Made by a program: the position numbers and the translations under genes. A DNA stretch of 64,000 nucleotides. Source: Acrocarpospora corrugata. GTDB taxonomy: Bacteria; Actinomycetota; Actinomycetes; Streptosporangiales; Streptosporangiaceae. Positions 37,829-46,157 of this stretch are shown piece by piece. The notes under the pieces are model-generated. The model did no database searches. It saw only the letters and a list, made by a program, of their open reading frames with translations, and was not told the DNA's origin. Numbering within the stretch: the first letter of the stretch is position 1; every line of letters begins with the position of its first letter. The stretch covers positions 186,001-250,000 of the forward strand of contig NZ_BLAD01000041.1 of assembly GCF_009687845.1 (NCBI RefSeq), in the 5' to 3' direction.

Positions 37829-37992
37829 CTGGCGGGCCCGGGATCGCGGAGCGGTCTGCGTGCGTCCCGCCTGGGCATCTCGTCGCGCAGGGGCCGCCGG
37901 TCGGCGGCCTCCTGCTGCTCTTGCGTCGGGCGCGACACGTCCCGGGCGCGCATCGCGGTGATCGCCGTGATCTGCAAGCTCTGCAAGGCCAT
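37825..37992 (-). CDS. Small basic protein, 55 residues
   Basis: The frame starts with ATG and encodes 'MALQSLQITAITAMRARDVS' followed by a hydrophilic Arg/Asp/Pro-rich tail. The 'MRARDVSRP' core looks like short conserved proteins I recall in actinomycetes, but no function is known. It overlaps the rpiB stop by 4 bp in convergent orientation and lies 35 bp downstream of the Eis-like gene on the same strand, so it may be its operon partner. Confidence 0.5.
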   Translation of the reverse strand: MALQSLQITAITAMRARDVSRPTQEQQEAADRRPLRDEMPRRDARRPLRDPGPAS

Positions 37993-38027
37993 GCCCGCCA
38001 CTGTACGGCTCCGCTCCGACGATTCCG

Positions 38028-39257
38028 CTAGAACACCAGCCCGGCCCACGGCTTGGGATCCCAGGCCATCGCGGTGGACAGCTCCAGCAGCGCGCCCGGC
38101 CGATGCTCGGTGACCAGTCCCGCGTCGGCGTACGTGGTGAGCGGGCGCCCGCCGAAGTAGGCCGCGCCGAGAACCTGGATCGGCAGGGTCAGGTCGGGCT
38201 CGTCCTCGGTGCGCTCGCAGGTGCCCTTGGCGGTGGCGAGCCGCCAGCGGCCCTCGTTCCACGGGCAGACGTCGTCCTCGGCGATCTCGATCACGACCTC
38301 GGCGGGGGCCGCGTACGCGCGCGCCACGAGCGCGGCGGGCAGGTCCACCACCCGGGCCCACAGCTCGTCCAGGGTGCCCGCGTTCAGGTGCCGGGGTTCG
38401 GCCAGCAGGTGCGTGATCGGGTCGTCCACCGGGCGGTTCCACGCGTACACCCGCGAGCACAGGTCGCGGTCCAGCACGCTCCGCCAGAGCGCCGCGTAGG
38501 CGGCCGGGTCGACGGCGAACAGTTCGATCAGCCGGACCTCGCCGTCGAACACGTCGTGGTCGGTGAAGGAGCGCTTGATCTTGAAGAGCGCGTAGCCGCG
38601 GACGCCCCCGTCGTCCTCGGCGAGCATGCAGCGCAGCCGGCCGTCGTCGCCGCGGTCGAACTCCTCGTCGGCCAGCAGCGAGTCCCAGCGGGCGGGGGAG
38701 CGGGTGTAGATGCCGGGGCGGCTGCCGGAGATCGCGTCGAAGACCTGCTCGAACTCGGCGCGGGCCTGGGCGGGCAGGGCGGTCCGCAGGCGCAGGGACG
38801 GATCGGTGGGGGCGTTCTTGACGAACGCGGAGCCGTGCCGGGGGATGCGGTAGAAGACGCTATCGGCGGCCCGGCCATAGCCGAATCGGCCATAGATGCC
38901 CGCCTCTGAGGCGTACAGGACGGCGATGGACTCGCCGTGCTCCTTGATGTCGTTGAGCTGCTTGCGCATCAGCCCGTTGAGGATGCCGCGGCGGCGGTGT
39001 GAGGGCAGCACGCCGACCGCGGTCACGCCCGCGACCGGGAGGCGCGCGCCGCCGGGGAGCGTCATGTCGAAGTCGAAGATGGCGGTCACCCCGACCGGCA
39101 GGTCCCCGTCGAAGGCCGCCAGGGTGCGGTTGAAGGGGGTGAGCGCCTTGAACCGCTCGACCTGTACGGGATGGAATGTGGAGGCGAACGCCTCTTCGAG
39201 CACGGCGACGAACGCGGGCCATTCGGCCTCGGAGATGGGGCGTATCGGGAGATTCAC
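38028..39257 (-). CDS. Eis-like GNAT acetyltransferase
   Basis: A 409-residue three-part protein like Mycobacterium Eis. It has an N-terminal GNAT with 'AVGVLPSHRRRGILNGLMRKQL', a second degenerate GNAT domain, and a C-terminal SCP2-like domain. It ends at a hydrophobic '...GLVF', fitting Eis proteins whose terminal carboxylate acts as general base. Eis enzymes acetylate multiple amines, including aminoglycosides and proteins; whether this one gives antibiotic resistance cannot be told from sequence. The GTG start is preceded by GGAG at short spacing. Confidence 0.88.
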   Translation of the reverse strand: MNLPIRPISEAEWPAFVAVLEEAFASTFHPVQVERFKALTPFNRTLAAFDGDLPVGVTAIFDFDMTLPGGARLPVAGVTAVGVLPSHRRRGILNGLMRKQLNDIKEHGESIAVLYASEAGIYGRFGYGRAADSVFYRIPRHGSAFVKNAPTDPSLRLRTALPAQARAEFEQVFDAISGSRPGIYTRSPARWDSLLADEEFDRGDDGRLRCMLAEDDGGVRGYALFKIKRSFTDHDVFDGEVRLIELFAVDPAAYAALWRSVLDRDLCSRVYAWNRPVDDPITHLLAEPRHLNAGTLDELWARVVDLPAALVARAYAAPAEVVIEIAEDDVCPWNEGRWRLATAKGTCERTEDEPDLTLPIQVLGAAYFGGRPLTTYADAGLVTEHRPGALLELSTAMAWDPKPWAGLVF

Positions 39258-39374
39258 CGCTCCACGGTAGGCCGGGGCAAAGAGGGACGGCCACCCAATA
39301 TCCGTGCTAAATGATCAAGGTCTTGGTCAAGAGGCTGCCTTGCGGAGGTGTCGACCGATACAGTCGAGTGCATC

Positions 39375-40487
39375 ATGAGTTCCCGTCCGGTGCCGCTCAT
39401 TCCTCCCCGGCTCCGCGCGATATTGGTGCGGGTACCGTTTTTGGTGCCGCTTGTCCGGTTTGTGAGGAAGAGTTCGTCGAAAGATCGTCATCTACTGGTC
39501 GCCTTCGTCTTCGTGACCCTGCTCATCGGGGTGCTCGGAGTGCGGGTCTCCGTGCTCTGGTTCTCGCCGTCGCTGCTGATCCTGATCACGCTGCTCGGCG
39601 GGCTCCAGCTCAAGCTGCGCAGTCTCGCGGTGCTGCTGTGCTCTGTGGCGGTCGCGCTCACCTACCTGGCCTCCTCCACCGATGACCGGTATGTCGGGCC
39701 GGGGCTGCTGATCGCGGTCGGGGTCACCGCCGTGCTGGCCTGGCTGATGGCGCGCACCCGGGGCTCCCTCGGCGTGCAGGGCCTGCGCGGCGACGCGATG
39801 CTGCTGGAGCTGCGGGACCGGCTGAAACGCCAGAGCGAGCTGCCCGCGCTGCCCAAGGACTGGGGCGCCAAAGTCGTGCTCAAACAGGCCGGGGGATCCT
39901 CCTTCGGCGGCGACTTCGTGGTGTCCATGCGGGAGGGCACCCGGGTCGAGATCGCGGTGGTGGACGTGTCCGGCAAGGGGGTGGACGCGGGCACCCGGGC
40001 GCTGATGCTCTCCGGCACCTTCGGCGGGCTGCTCGGGTCGGTACGCGACTTCCTGCCGGCCTGCAACGCCTACCTGCACCGGCAGCGGGAGGGTGAGGGT
40101 TTCGTCACCGCGGTGCACCTCAGCCTGGACCTGGCCACCGGTGGTTACGTGATCACTTCGGCCGGTCATCCGCCTGTGGTCAAGTTCGACGCGGGGACCG
40201 GCACCTGGCGGGTGGCCGCCGCCAAGGGCGTGGTTCTCGGGGTCGTGCCCGACCTGCAGTGCGAGCCGGACAGCGGGGTGCTGCGCAAGGGCGACGCGCT
40301 CATGCTCTACACCGACGGCCTGATCGAACAGCCGGGCCGCGACATCGACGCGGGCCTGGATCGGCTGCTCGGTGAGGCGGAACGCCTGCTTCCGTCCGGA
40401 TTCGCGAGCGGGGCCCGCCAGCTGGTGACGACGATGTCCTCGGCCCACAACGACGACTGCGCGCTGGTGCTGATCTGGCGTCCCTGA
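39375..40487 (+). CDS. Membrane SpoIIE-type PP2C serine phosphatase
   Basis: About 370 residues with three to four N-terminal transmembrane helices ('LLVAFVFVTLLIGVLGV', 'LLILITLLGGLQL', 'LAVLLCSVAVALTYL', 'LLIAVGVTAVLAWLMA') and a C-terminal SpoIIE/RsbU-type PP2C domain. Metal-binding Asp residues lie in 'SSFGGDFVV', 'VAVVDVSGKGVDAGTRALML' and 'LMLYTDGLIEQ'. It would dephosphorylate an anti-anti-sigma protein or similar substrate to activate a sigma factor. GTG 39348 is an alternative start; its GGAGG is too close to serve it. No sensor kinase or anti-sigma gene adjoins it. Confidence 0.88.
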   Translation: MSSRPVPLIPPRLRAILVRVPFLVPLVRFVRKSSSKDRHLLVAFVFVTLLIGVLGVRVSVLWFSPSLLILITLLGGLQLKLRSLAVLLCSVAVALTYLASSTDDRYVGPGLLIAVGVTAVLAWLMARTRGSLGVQGLRGDAMLLELRDRLKRQSELPALPKDWGAKVVLKQAGGSSFGGDFVVSMREGTRVEIAVVDVSGKGVDAGTRALMLSGTFGGLLGSVRDFLPACNAYLHRQREGEGFVTAVHLSLDLATGGYVITSAGHPPVVKFDAGTGTWRVAAAKGVVLGVVPDLQCEPDSGVLRKGDALMLYTDGLIEQPGRDIDAGLDRLLGEAERLLPSGFASGARQLVTTMSSAHNDDCALVLIWRP

Positions 40488-40708
40488 CGAACTCCATGGG
40501 TTGGGGCATGTCCGTAGTCACTGGTTAAGAGCCGCGCAAAAAGCGATCCTGGGGATACCCCTGCCACCGGCGGCGCGGGGGTGCCGCCGGCGGAGAAACG
40601 CGACCGGGGCCGCTTCCGGGAGTGCGCCCGGGGCGAACCGGCACCGATTCCCGGTCCCGGGCGAGCGGCGCGGCTCACCCGGGACCCGGTCTCCCGAAGC
40701 CCGCCGGT

Positions 40709-41314
40709 TTACAGCCAGCCGGAATTCGCCGCGATCCGGACCGCGTCCACCCGATTGCGCGCCCCCGTCTTGCACATGATCCGGGACAGGTGATTGCGCA
40801 CGGTCCCCACCGACAGGAACAGCTGATCGGCGATCTCCTTGGACGGCGCGCCCTGCGCGGCGATCCGCAGCACATCCAGTTCGCGCGGCGTGAGCGGATT
40901 GTCCGCGGTCTGTAACGCCGCGACCGCCAGGTCGGAGTCGACCGCCCTGCGCCCCGCCGCGATCCGCCTGATGCCCTCGGCCAGCTGCTCGGTTCCCACC
41001 TGGATGCTCATGTAGCCGAGCGCCCGCGCGGCGAACGCGCGCCGGACCTGGCCGGGGTTGGGCTGGCTGGACAGGATCATCACGCGGCAGCGAGGCGCCT
41101 TCTCGTGCAGCCGGGCCGCGGCGGTGAGGCCGTCCAGCCCCGGCAGGTCGGCGTCGATGACGGCGGCGTCCGGCTTCACCTCCAAGGCGGTGGCCACGAT
41201 GTCCTCCCCGGCCGCGATCTCGGCGACCACCTCGAAGTCGCTCTCCGCGGCCAGCGACACGACGAGCCCGTGCCGGACCAGCGGCAGGTGCTCGGCCACC
41301 AGGATCCTGATCAA
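40709..41314 (-). CDS. Orphan NarL/LuxR response regulator with degenerate receiver
   Basis: A 201-residue regulator. The receiver has the phospho-acceptor Asp54 ('AAVIDADLPGLDG'), but the acidic pair is Glu8-His9 instead of Glu/Asp-Asp, and the conserved Lys after strand 5 is Ile104 ('GYMSIQ' where the family has 'GYLLKD'). The HTH is normal: 'NPLTPRELDVLRIAAQG' and 'LSVGTVRNHLSRIMCKTG'. The loss of two of the catalytic pocket residues implies phosphorylation-independent action. No histidine kinase gene adjoins it. The fold is DesR-like otherwise. Confidence 0.85.
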   Translation of the reverse strand: MIRILVAEHLPLVRHGLVVSLAAESDFEVVAEIAAGEDIVATALEVKPDAAVIDADLPGLDGLTAAARLHEKAPRCRVMILSSQPNPGQVRRAFAARALGYMSIQVGTEQLAEGIRRIAAGRRAVDSDLAVAALQTADNPLTPRELDVLRIAAQGAPSKEIADQLFLSVGTVRNHLSRIMCKTGARNRVDAVRIAANSGWL

Positions 41315-41499
41315 AGGTGCCCCTTCCTTACCTCAGGGTGATCGGCCAGACGCACAGTGTCAACGAAGTCTCTCGATTCGGCAAACTCTGTGCAAGTTGA
41401 TCGTGGAAGGCGTCCCCCACCGGGACGACGCGGGCCGCACAATGGTGGGCTACCCTCGAACGGAAACGACACCCTTCTCCGCTACGGGGGTACGCGCCG

Positions 41500-42807
41500 A
41501 TGAGCTGGGTCTATGTGGCCGGGTTCTTGCTCCTCTTCGTCGGGTTGATGGTGTCCATCGCCCTGCACGAGATCGGCCACCTGATCCCCGCGAAGATCTT
41601 CGGCGTCCGGGTGACCCAGTACATGGTCGGTTTCGGCGGCACCCTCTGGTCCCGCCGCCGCGGCGAGACCGAGTACGGGGTGAAGTACATCCCGCTCGGC
41701 GGCTACATCCGGATGATCGGCATGCTCCCGCCCCGGGCCAGCGACGACCCCAACAAGCTGCGCAGCATCTCCACCGGCCCATGGCAGGGCCTGATCGAGA
41801 ACGCCCGCGCGGTCGCCTCGGAGGAGATCCGCCCGAGCGACCAGGACCGGGTCTTCTACCGCAAGCCGTGGTGGCAGAAGGTCATCATCATGGCCGGCGG
41901 CCCGCTGATGAACTTCGTGCTGGCCTTCCTGCTGTTCGCGCTGGTGATGATGGGCTTCGGCGTGGTGGTCCAGAAGCCGGTGCTGTCCAAGGTCAGCCAG
42001 TGCGTGGTGCCGGCCTCCCAGGCCACGGCGGGAGAGCGCCCCTGCAAGCCGACCGACCCGATCAGCCCCGCCGCCCAGGCCGGCCTGCTGCCCAGGGACC
42101 GGATCGTGGCCATCGAGGGGACCAGGGTGAGCACCTGGGAGGCCGCCCAGAAGCTGATCCGCCAGCACGGCGCGGGCCCGGCCGCCCTGGTGGTCGACCG
42201 GGGCGGCAAGGAGCTGACGGTCACCGCCCAGCTGATCGCCCAGGACCGGCCCGACCTCGACGACCCCGACAAGCTGGTGAAGGTGGGCTTCCTCGGGGTG
42301 GAGCCGACCCAGGTGATGGAGCGCCAGGGCCCGGGTTACGTGCTCGCCCAGATGTGGGAGATGACCAGCAGGACCGCGGTGGCCATGGTGGACATCCCCG
42401 GCAAGATGGTCGGCGTCTGGCAGGCCGCCTTCTCCGGTGAGGAGCGCGACCCCAACGGGCCGATCGGCGTGGTCGGCGCGGGGCGCATCGGCGGCGAGAT
42501 CGCGGCCTCCTCCGCGCCGCTGGAGAGCAAGATCATCATTTACATCAACCTGCTGGCCGGGCTCAACCTGGCGGTCGGCATGTTCAACCTGATCCCGCTT
42601 CTCCCGCTGGACGGCGGCCACATCGCGGGCGGGCTGTGGGAGGGCGTCAAACGCGGCTGGGCCCGGCTCACCCGGCGTCCCATCCCGGGTTATGTCGACG
42701 TGGCCAAGGCGCTGCCGCTCACCTACGCGATGGCGGTCGTGCTGCTGTTCATGGGCGGGCTGCTGATCTTCGCCGACATCGTCAACCCGATCCGGCTGAG
42801 TGGGTGA
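41500..42807 (+). CDS. Site-2 protease, RIP metalloprotease (M50, RseP/Rip1 type)
   Basis: A 435-residue integral membrane protease that cleaves transmembrane anti-sigma factors or signal peptides. 'ALHEIGHLIPAK' carries the zinc site (His23, Glu24, His27) in the first helix. A PDZ domain lies around 150-250 ('AAQAGLLPRDRIVAIEGTRVSTW'), and 'NLIPLLPLDGGHIAGGLWEG' holds the third ligand Asp. Corynebacterial Rip1 cleaves RskA-type anti-sigma factors, so this is the likely final protease for envelope-stress sigma pathways in this organism. In many actinobacteria dxr and ispG flank it, but not here. Confidence 0.92.
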   Translation: MSWVYVAGFLLLFVGLMVSIALHEIGHLIPAKIFGVRVTQYMVGFGGTLWSRRRGETEYGVKYIPLGGYIRMIGMLPPRASDDPNKLRSISTGPWQGLIENARAVASEEIRPSDQDRVFYRKPWWQKVIIMAGGPLMNFVLAFLLFALVMMGFGVVVQKPVLSKVSQCVVPASQATAGERPCKPTDPISPAAQAGLLPRDRIVAIEGTRVSTWEAAQKLIRQHGAGPAALVVDRGGKELTVTAQLIAQDRPDLDDPDKLVKVGFLGVEPTQVMERQGPGYVLAQMWEMTSRTAVAMVDIPGKMVGVWQAAFSGEERDPNGPIGVVGAGRIGGEIAASSAPLESKIIIYINLLAGLNLAVGMFNLIPLLPLDGGHIAGGLWEGVKRGWARLTRRPIPGYVDVAKALPLTYAMAVVLLFMGGLLIFADIVNPIRLSG

Positions 42808-42856
42808 TCACGCGGGTGTGCGGCCGCGGGGGCTGGACACGCACACCCGCGTGATC
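42806..42856. terminator. Bidirectional terminator between the RIP protease and wall-protein genes
   Basis: A 16-bp perfect inverted repeat, GATCACGCGGGTGTGC (42806-42821) and GCACACCCGCGTGATC (42841-42856), lies between the convergent genes. It begins inside the last codon of the protease gene. Confidence 0.75.
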
Positions 42857-42884
42857 GGTGGGTGGGGCAGTTGGCTCTTGGGTG

Positions 42885-43829
42885 CTAGAACATCGAGATG
42901 TGCACGTGGTCGAAGTGGTTGGCGGTGATGCCGCCGCGGTTGCCCATCAGCCGCCAGCCGGAGCCGTGGTTGATGCGCTGCTTCCAGATCACGTACTTGA
43001 CGCCCAGCTTGGTGCGGTTCTTCAGGGCCCAGTCGGCGATCTTGTTGCCGAGTGCGACGTTGACGGCGCTCGGCAGCGAGCCGCCTGAGCTCATCATGAA
43101 GTCGCAGGCCCGGCCGAGCGGGTGCTCGCCCATGTTGTCGACGCGGAAGCAGCCGACGGTGTAGTGCAGCTTGAAGGCGTCCTTGATCTCCTCGCGCATC
43201 AGCCGGGTGCGCGGGGTGATGTTGTCGGTGCCGGTGGGCAGCTGTGGCGCCCAGCCGCCGTTGGCCAGCTTGCCGGGGCCGATCGGGATGAGCGCGTCCA
43301 GCTTGTCCTGGATCTCGCTGATCAGCCGTTCGGCGTCCTTGCGCTGCTGTTCGATGTCGTCGGTCTGCTTCTTGATTTCCGTGATCAGCTCGTGCGCGGC
43401 GGCCGCGGCGTCGCGGCGTTCGGTCTCCTTCTTGGCGAAGGACGTCATCGCGGCGGCCTTCTCGGCCTGCAGCTGTGCCGCCAGGGGGGAGAGTTGCATG
43501 CCGGGCATCAGCATGCGGGTGTCGACGGTGGCCTGGTAGTTGAGCCCGGCGAGCTGGCCGACTTCGCGCTGGGCCAGCACGTAGTCCGCTTCGGCCTTGG
43601 CCAGACGCGCCTTGGCCGCCTTCTCGGCGGTCCGCGCCTTCGCGAGATCCTCACGCGCGGCGTGGTACTTGCCGATCAGCCCGTCGACTTTTCTCTCCAG
43701 GCTGCTGAGCTGCTTCTTCAGCTCACCCTCGGTGGGTTTGGGGGCCGCGGTGGCGGCGGATCCCAAGGTCAAGACGGCCGCGAGAACGCCGACCGACACG
43801 AGGGCATGGCGGCGGAACGTGGGGGGCAG
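42885..43829 (-). CDS. Secreted coiled-coil protein with ARB_07466-like C-terminal domain, CTG start inferred
   Basis: About 314 residues. A signal peptide ('FRRHALVSVGVLAAVLTLGSAATAA', cleavage after ATAA) is followed by a long coiled coil with many Lys/Glu/Ala (residues 35-200), then a small C-terminal domain with 'FRVDNMGEHPLGRACDFMM' and 'ITANHFDHVHISMF', metal-type His/Asp residues as in D-Ala-D-Ala carboxypeptidase-like folds. A cell-wall processing role is likely. No ATG, GTG or TTG gives a normal signal peptide: CTG 43829, six bases after AGGAG, gives an Arg-containing n-region, while GTG 43799 removes it. A c-di-AMP riboswitch lies immediately upstream. Confidence 0.8.
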   Translation of the reverse strand: MPPTFRRHALVSVGVLAAVLTLGSAATAAPKPTEGELKKQLSSLERKVDGLIGKYHAAREDLAKARTAEKAAKARLAKAEADYVLAQREVGQLAGLNYQATVDTRMLMPGMQLSPLAAQLQAEKAAAMTSFAKKETERRDAAAAAHELITEIKKQTDDIEQQRKDAERLISEIQDKLDALIPIGPGKLANGGWAPQLPTGTDNITPRTRLMREEIKDAFKLHYTVGCFRVDNMGEHPLGRACDFMMSSGGSLPSAVNVALGNKIADWALKNRTKLGVKYVIWKQRINHGSGWRLMGNRGGITANHFDHVHISMF

Positions 43830-43837
43830 CGCCCACT

Positions 43838-43953
43838 CCTCTCCTTCTGCCGACCGGGTTAGCTGACGGGTTCGGGCCGGAGACAGCCCTGGCGCTTGCG
43901 CGCGTTCACCCCAGGTACCTTGGGTCCCCGGTTCCCGAGTAAGGCACTCGGGA
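43838..43953 (-). ncRNA. Cyclic di-AMP riboswitch (ydaO/yuaA leader)
   Basis: On the minus strand the leader has the hallmarks of the ydaO class: a first hairpin (CCGAGTGCCTTACTCGG), 'GGGGACCCAAGGTA', 'GGGGTGAA', 'CAGGGCTGTCTCC' and 'CCGAACCCGTCAGCTAACCC', closing on the AAGGAGA that forms the ribosome site. Elements are in the right order and spacing. In actinobacteria this riboswitch precedes genes for cell-wall hydrolases (such as rpf) and shuts them off when c-di-AMP is high. The gene below encodes a secreted wall protein, in agreement. Confidence 0.93.
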
Positions 43954-44082
43954 TTAGGCGTTCCGGACGAGACGTGTGATCTCAGGTGAGACCCGGGTGA
44001 ATCGGCCGGTTGCAGTGGATAGTAATGGCAAAGCCAGGGCCTCGCCACCGAAAGTCGCGACCAATTAGAGATCAATCCGTAA

Positions 44083-45144
44083 TCAGTCCGCCTGGCTTTC
44101 CTGATCTCGCAGCATGTCGGCGGCCTCCTCCGGGCGGATGTCGTTGACGAAGGCGCCCATCCCGGACTCCGAACCCGCCAGGTACTTGAGCTTGCCGGGG
44201 GCCCGCCGGATGCTGAACAGCTGCAGGTGCAGGTAGGCCAGGTCACGGCGGTGCGACACGGGAGCCTGGTGCCAGGCCGACACGTACGGCATCGTCACCC
44301 CGAACAGTCCGTCCAGCCGCCGGAGCACCTCGGTGTACACCGGCCCGAAGGCCGCGCGTTCCGCCGGGTCGAGCGCGGGCAGGTCGGGCACCTGGCGGTG
44401 CGGATACAGGTGCACCTCGAACGGGTAACGTGCGGCGGCCGGCACGAACGCGGTCCAGTGCTCGTTGGCGGCCACCACCCGGGGACCGGCCCGCTCGGCG
44501 GCCAGCACGTCGGCGAACAGGTTCCCCCGGTACCGCTCGGCGCTGTCCAGGATCTGCCGGGTCCTGGGCGTCACGTACGGGTAGCCGTAGATCTGCCCGT
44601 GCGGGTGCGGCAGCGTGATCCCGATCTCCGCCCCGCGATTCTCGAAGCAGAACACCTGCTCGACGCCGGGCAGCGCGGACAGCTCCGCCGTACGGTCCAC
44701 CCAGGCTTCCATCACCAGCTCCACCTGGCTCGGGGCGAGGGCGGCGAACGACGCCTGGTGGTCGGGGGTGAAGCAGACCACCTCGCAGCGGCCGAGGCCG
44801 GGCCGTACCGCGCTGAGGCCGCCGACCGGCTCGAACTCCCCGGCACCCAGGCTGAACGAAGGGAACCGGTTCTCGAAGACGGCCACGTCATACCAGGACG
44901 GGATCTCCGAACCGGGGTGGGCCGGGCAGAGCGGGCATTCCTCGGCGGTGGGCAGGTGGGTGCGGGTCTGGCGGTGGCGGGCGATGGCCACCCATTCGTC
45001 CATCAGCGGGTCGTAGCGCAGCTCCGAGGGAAGCGGGCGCGGCGGAAGCTCGCGCTCGTCTGGAGCGCTCCGGTCGGCGGCGTCGGAACGGTCGAAATAG
45101 AGCAGTTCCCGGCCGTCCGCCAGGTGGGTGACGGTCTTCTTCAC
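44083..45144 (-). CDS. galT: Galactose-1-phosphate uridylyltransferase
   Basis: A 353-residue Leloir-pathway enzyme exchanging UMP between UDP-glucose and galactose-1-phosphate. The active site is 'LPHPHGQIYGYPY' (HPH), and zinc ligands lie in 'ECPLCPAHPGSE'. 'NRFPSFS' and 'FEVHLYPHRQVPDL' are family blocks. The GTG start overlaps the stop of the DeoR-family regulator (GTGA), so the pair is an operon under that regulator. No galK or galE is seen nearby. Length is normal. Confidence 0.95.
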   Translation of the reverse strand: MKKTVTHLADGRELLYFDRSDAADRSAPDERELPPRPLPSELRYDPLMDEWVAIARHRQTRTHLPTAEECPLCPAHPGSEIPSWYDVAVFENRFPSFSLGAGEFEPVGGLSAVRPGLGRCEVVCFTPDHQASFAALAPSQVELVMEAWVDRTAELSALPGVEQVFCFENRGAEIGITLPHPHGQIYGYPYVTPRTRQILDSAERYRGNLFADVLAAERAGPRVVAANEHWTAFVPAAARYPFEVHLYPHRQVPDLPALDPAERAAFGPVYTEVLRRLDGLFGVTMPYVSAWHQAPVSHRRDLAYLHLQLFSIRRAPGKLKYLAGSESGMGAFVNDIRPEEAADMLRDQESQAD

Positions 45145-45938
45145 AGCGCGGACGCCTCGTCCTGGGCGTCCCCGGCGACGATCAGCTCGCCCACCTGTTC
45201 GGCCAGTTCGGCGCGGGCGGGCTCGGGCAGCCCGGCGTCGGTCACCACGACGTGGGCCTGGTCGAGGCGGGCGATGCTGCTGATGCCGATCGTGCCCCAT
45301 TTGGTGTGGTCGGCCAGGACGACCAGCTGCTGGGCGGCGGCCACCAGTTCGCGGTCGGTCTCGGCCTCCAGCAGGTTCGGGGTGGTGAAGCCGGCCCGCA
45401 GGCTCATCCCGTGCACGCCCAGGACCAGCACGTCCACGTTGAGCGAGCGGATGGCGGCCACCGCGACCGGACCGACCAGGGCGTCGGACGGAGTCCGTAC
45501 CCCGCCGACCAGGACCACCGTCTGGTCGGGGCGGCCGCTGCGGTGGAAGACGTCGGCGACCTGGAGCGAATTGGTGATCACCGTCAGTTCCGGCACGTCG
45601 ATCAGGTGGTGGGCGAAGGTCCAGGTGGTGGTGCCGGCGGAGAGGGCGACCGAGCTGCCGGGGCGGATCAGATGGGCCGCGTGCCGGGCGATCGACTCCT
45701 TCTCGGCCTGCTGCCGGACGGACTTGGCGGCGAAACCGGGCTCCTCGGTGGAACCGGGACCGGCGACCGTGGCGCCGCCGTGCACCTTCTCCAGCAGGCC
45801 GCGTTCGGCCAGGACCTCCAGGTCGCGCCGGATCGTCATGTCGGAGACCCCGAGATCGCGGACCAGGTCGGCGACCCGCACGCCGCCGGTCCTGCGGACC
45901 CGCTCCAGGATCGCCTGCTGCCGTTGTTGCGCCAGCAT
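45141..45938 (-). CDS. DeoR-family transcriptional regulator
   Basis: About 265 residues: an N-terminal winged HTH ('GGVRVADLVRDLGVSDMTIRRDLEVLAERGLLEKVHGGA', residues near 20-60) and a C-terminal sugar-phosphate sensor ('SVALSAGTTTWTFAHHL', 'VLVLGVHGMSLRAGFTTPN'). It probably represses galT and itself, released by a galactose or other sugar phosphate. ATG 45938 is chosen for its GGGAG five bases upstream; ATG codons at 45950 and 45953 are alternatives. It directly overlaps galT. Confidence 0.9.
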   Translation of the reverse strand: MLAQQRQQAILERVRRTGGVRVADLVRDLGVSDMTIRRDLEVLAERGLLEKVHGGATVAGPGSTEEPGFAAKSVRQQAEKESIARHAAHLIRPGSSVALSAGTTTWTFAHHLIDVPELTVITNSLQVADVFHRSGRPDQTVVLVGGVRTPSDALVGPVAVAAIRSLNVDVLVLGVHGMSLRAGFTTPNLLEAETDRELVAAAQQLVVLADHTKWGTIGISSIARLDQAHVVVTDAGLPEPARAELAEQVGELIVAGDAQDEASAL

Positions 45939-45950
45939 CACCACTCCCAT

Positions 45951-45990
45951 CAACAGATTTCAACAAATTATGGCACATCGAATGTTGAAT
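45951..45990. promoter_or_regulatory. Candidate DeoR-type operator upstream of the deoR-galT operon
   Basis: CAACAGA and TCAACAAA repeats lie beside a downstream TGTTGAA on the same strand, so CAACA/TGTTG form direct and inverted copies across about 35 bp just before the regulator start. This fits autorepression but is not proven. Confidence 0.4.
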
Positions 45991-46070
45991 CCTGATGACG
46001 ATGATGGGTCTTGTGGGGGTACGTCCCCGGGAGGACAGTTGATCGAGACGACGAGCGAGAGGACGTGCTC

Positions 46071-46148
46071 ATGGGCAAGCGTCAGCGCAAGGCGAAGGCT
46101 CGCAAGAAGAAGAAGGCCAACCACGGCAAGCGGCCGAACGGGAACTAG
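46071..46148 (+). CDS. 50S ribosomal protein bL37 (25 residues)
   Basis: ATG 46071 follows GAGAGGA by seven bases and encodes 25 residues starting 'MGKRQRKAKARKKKKANHGK' and ending 'RPNGN'. The Lys/Arg-rich start and the C-terminal 'ANHGKRPN' are those of actinobacterial bL37, the tiny ribosomal protein first seen in mycobacterial cryo-EM structures. The gene is monocistronic, convergent with the TIGR03086-family gene nine bases away, and too short for usual gene callers. Confidence 0.88.
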   Translation: MGKRQRKAKARKKKKANHGKRPNGN

Positions 46149-46157
46149 CCCCCCGGG

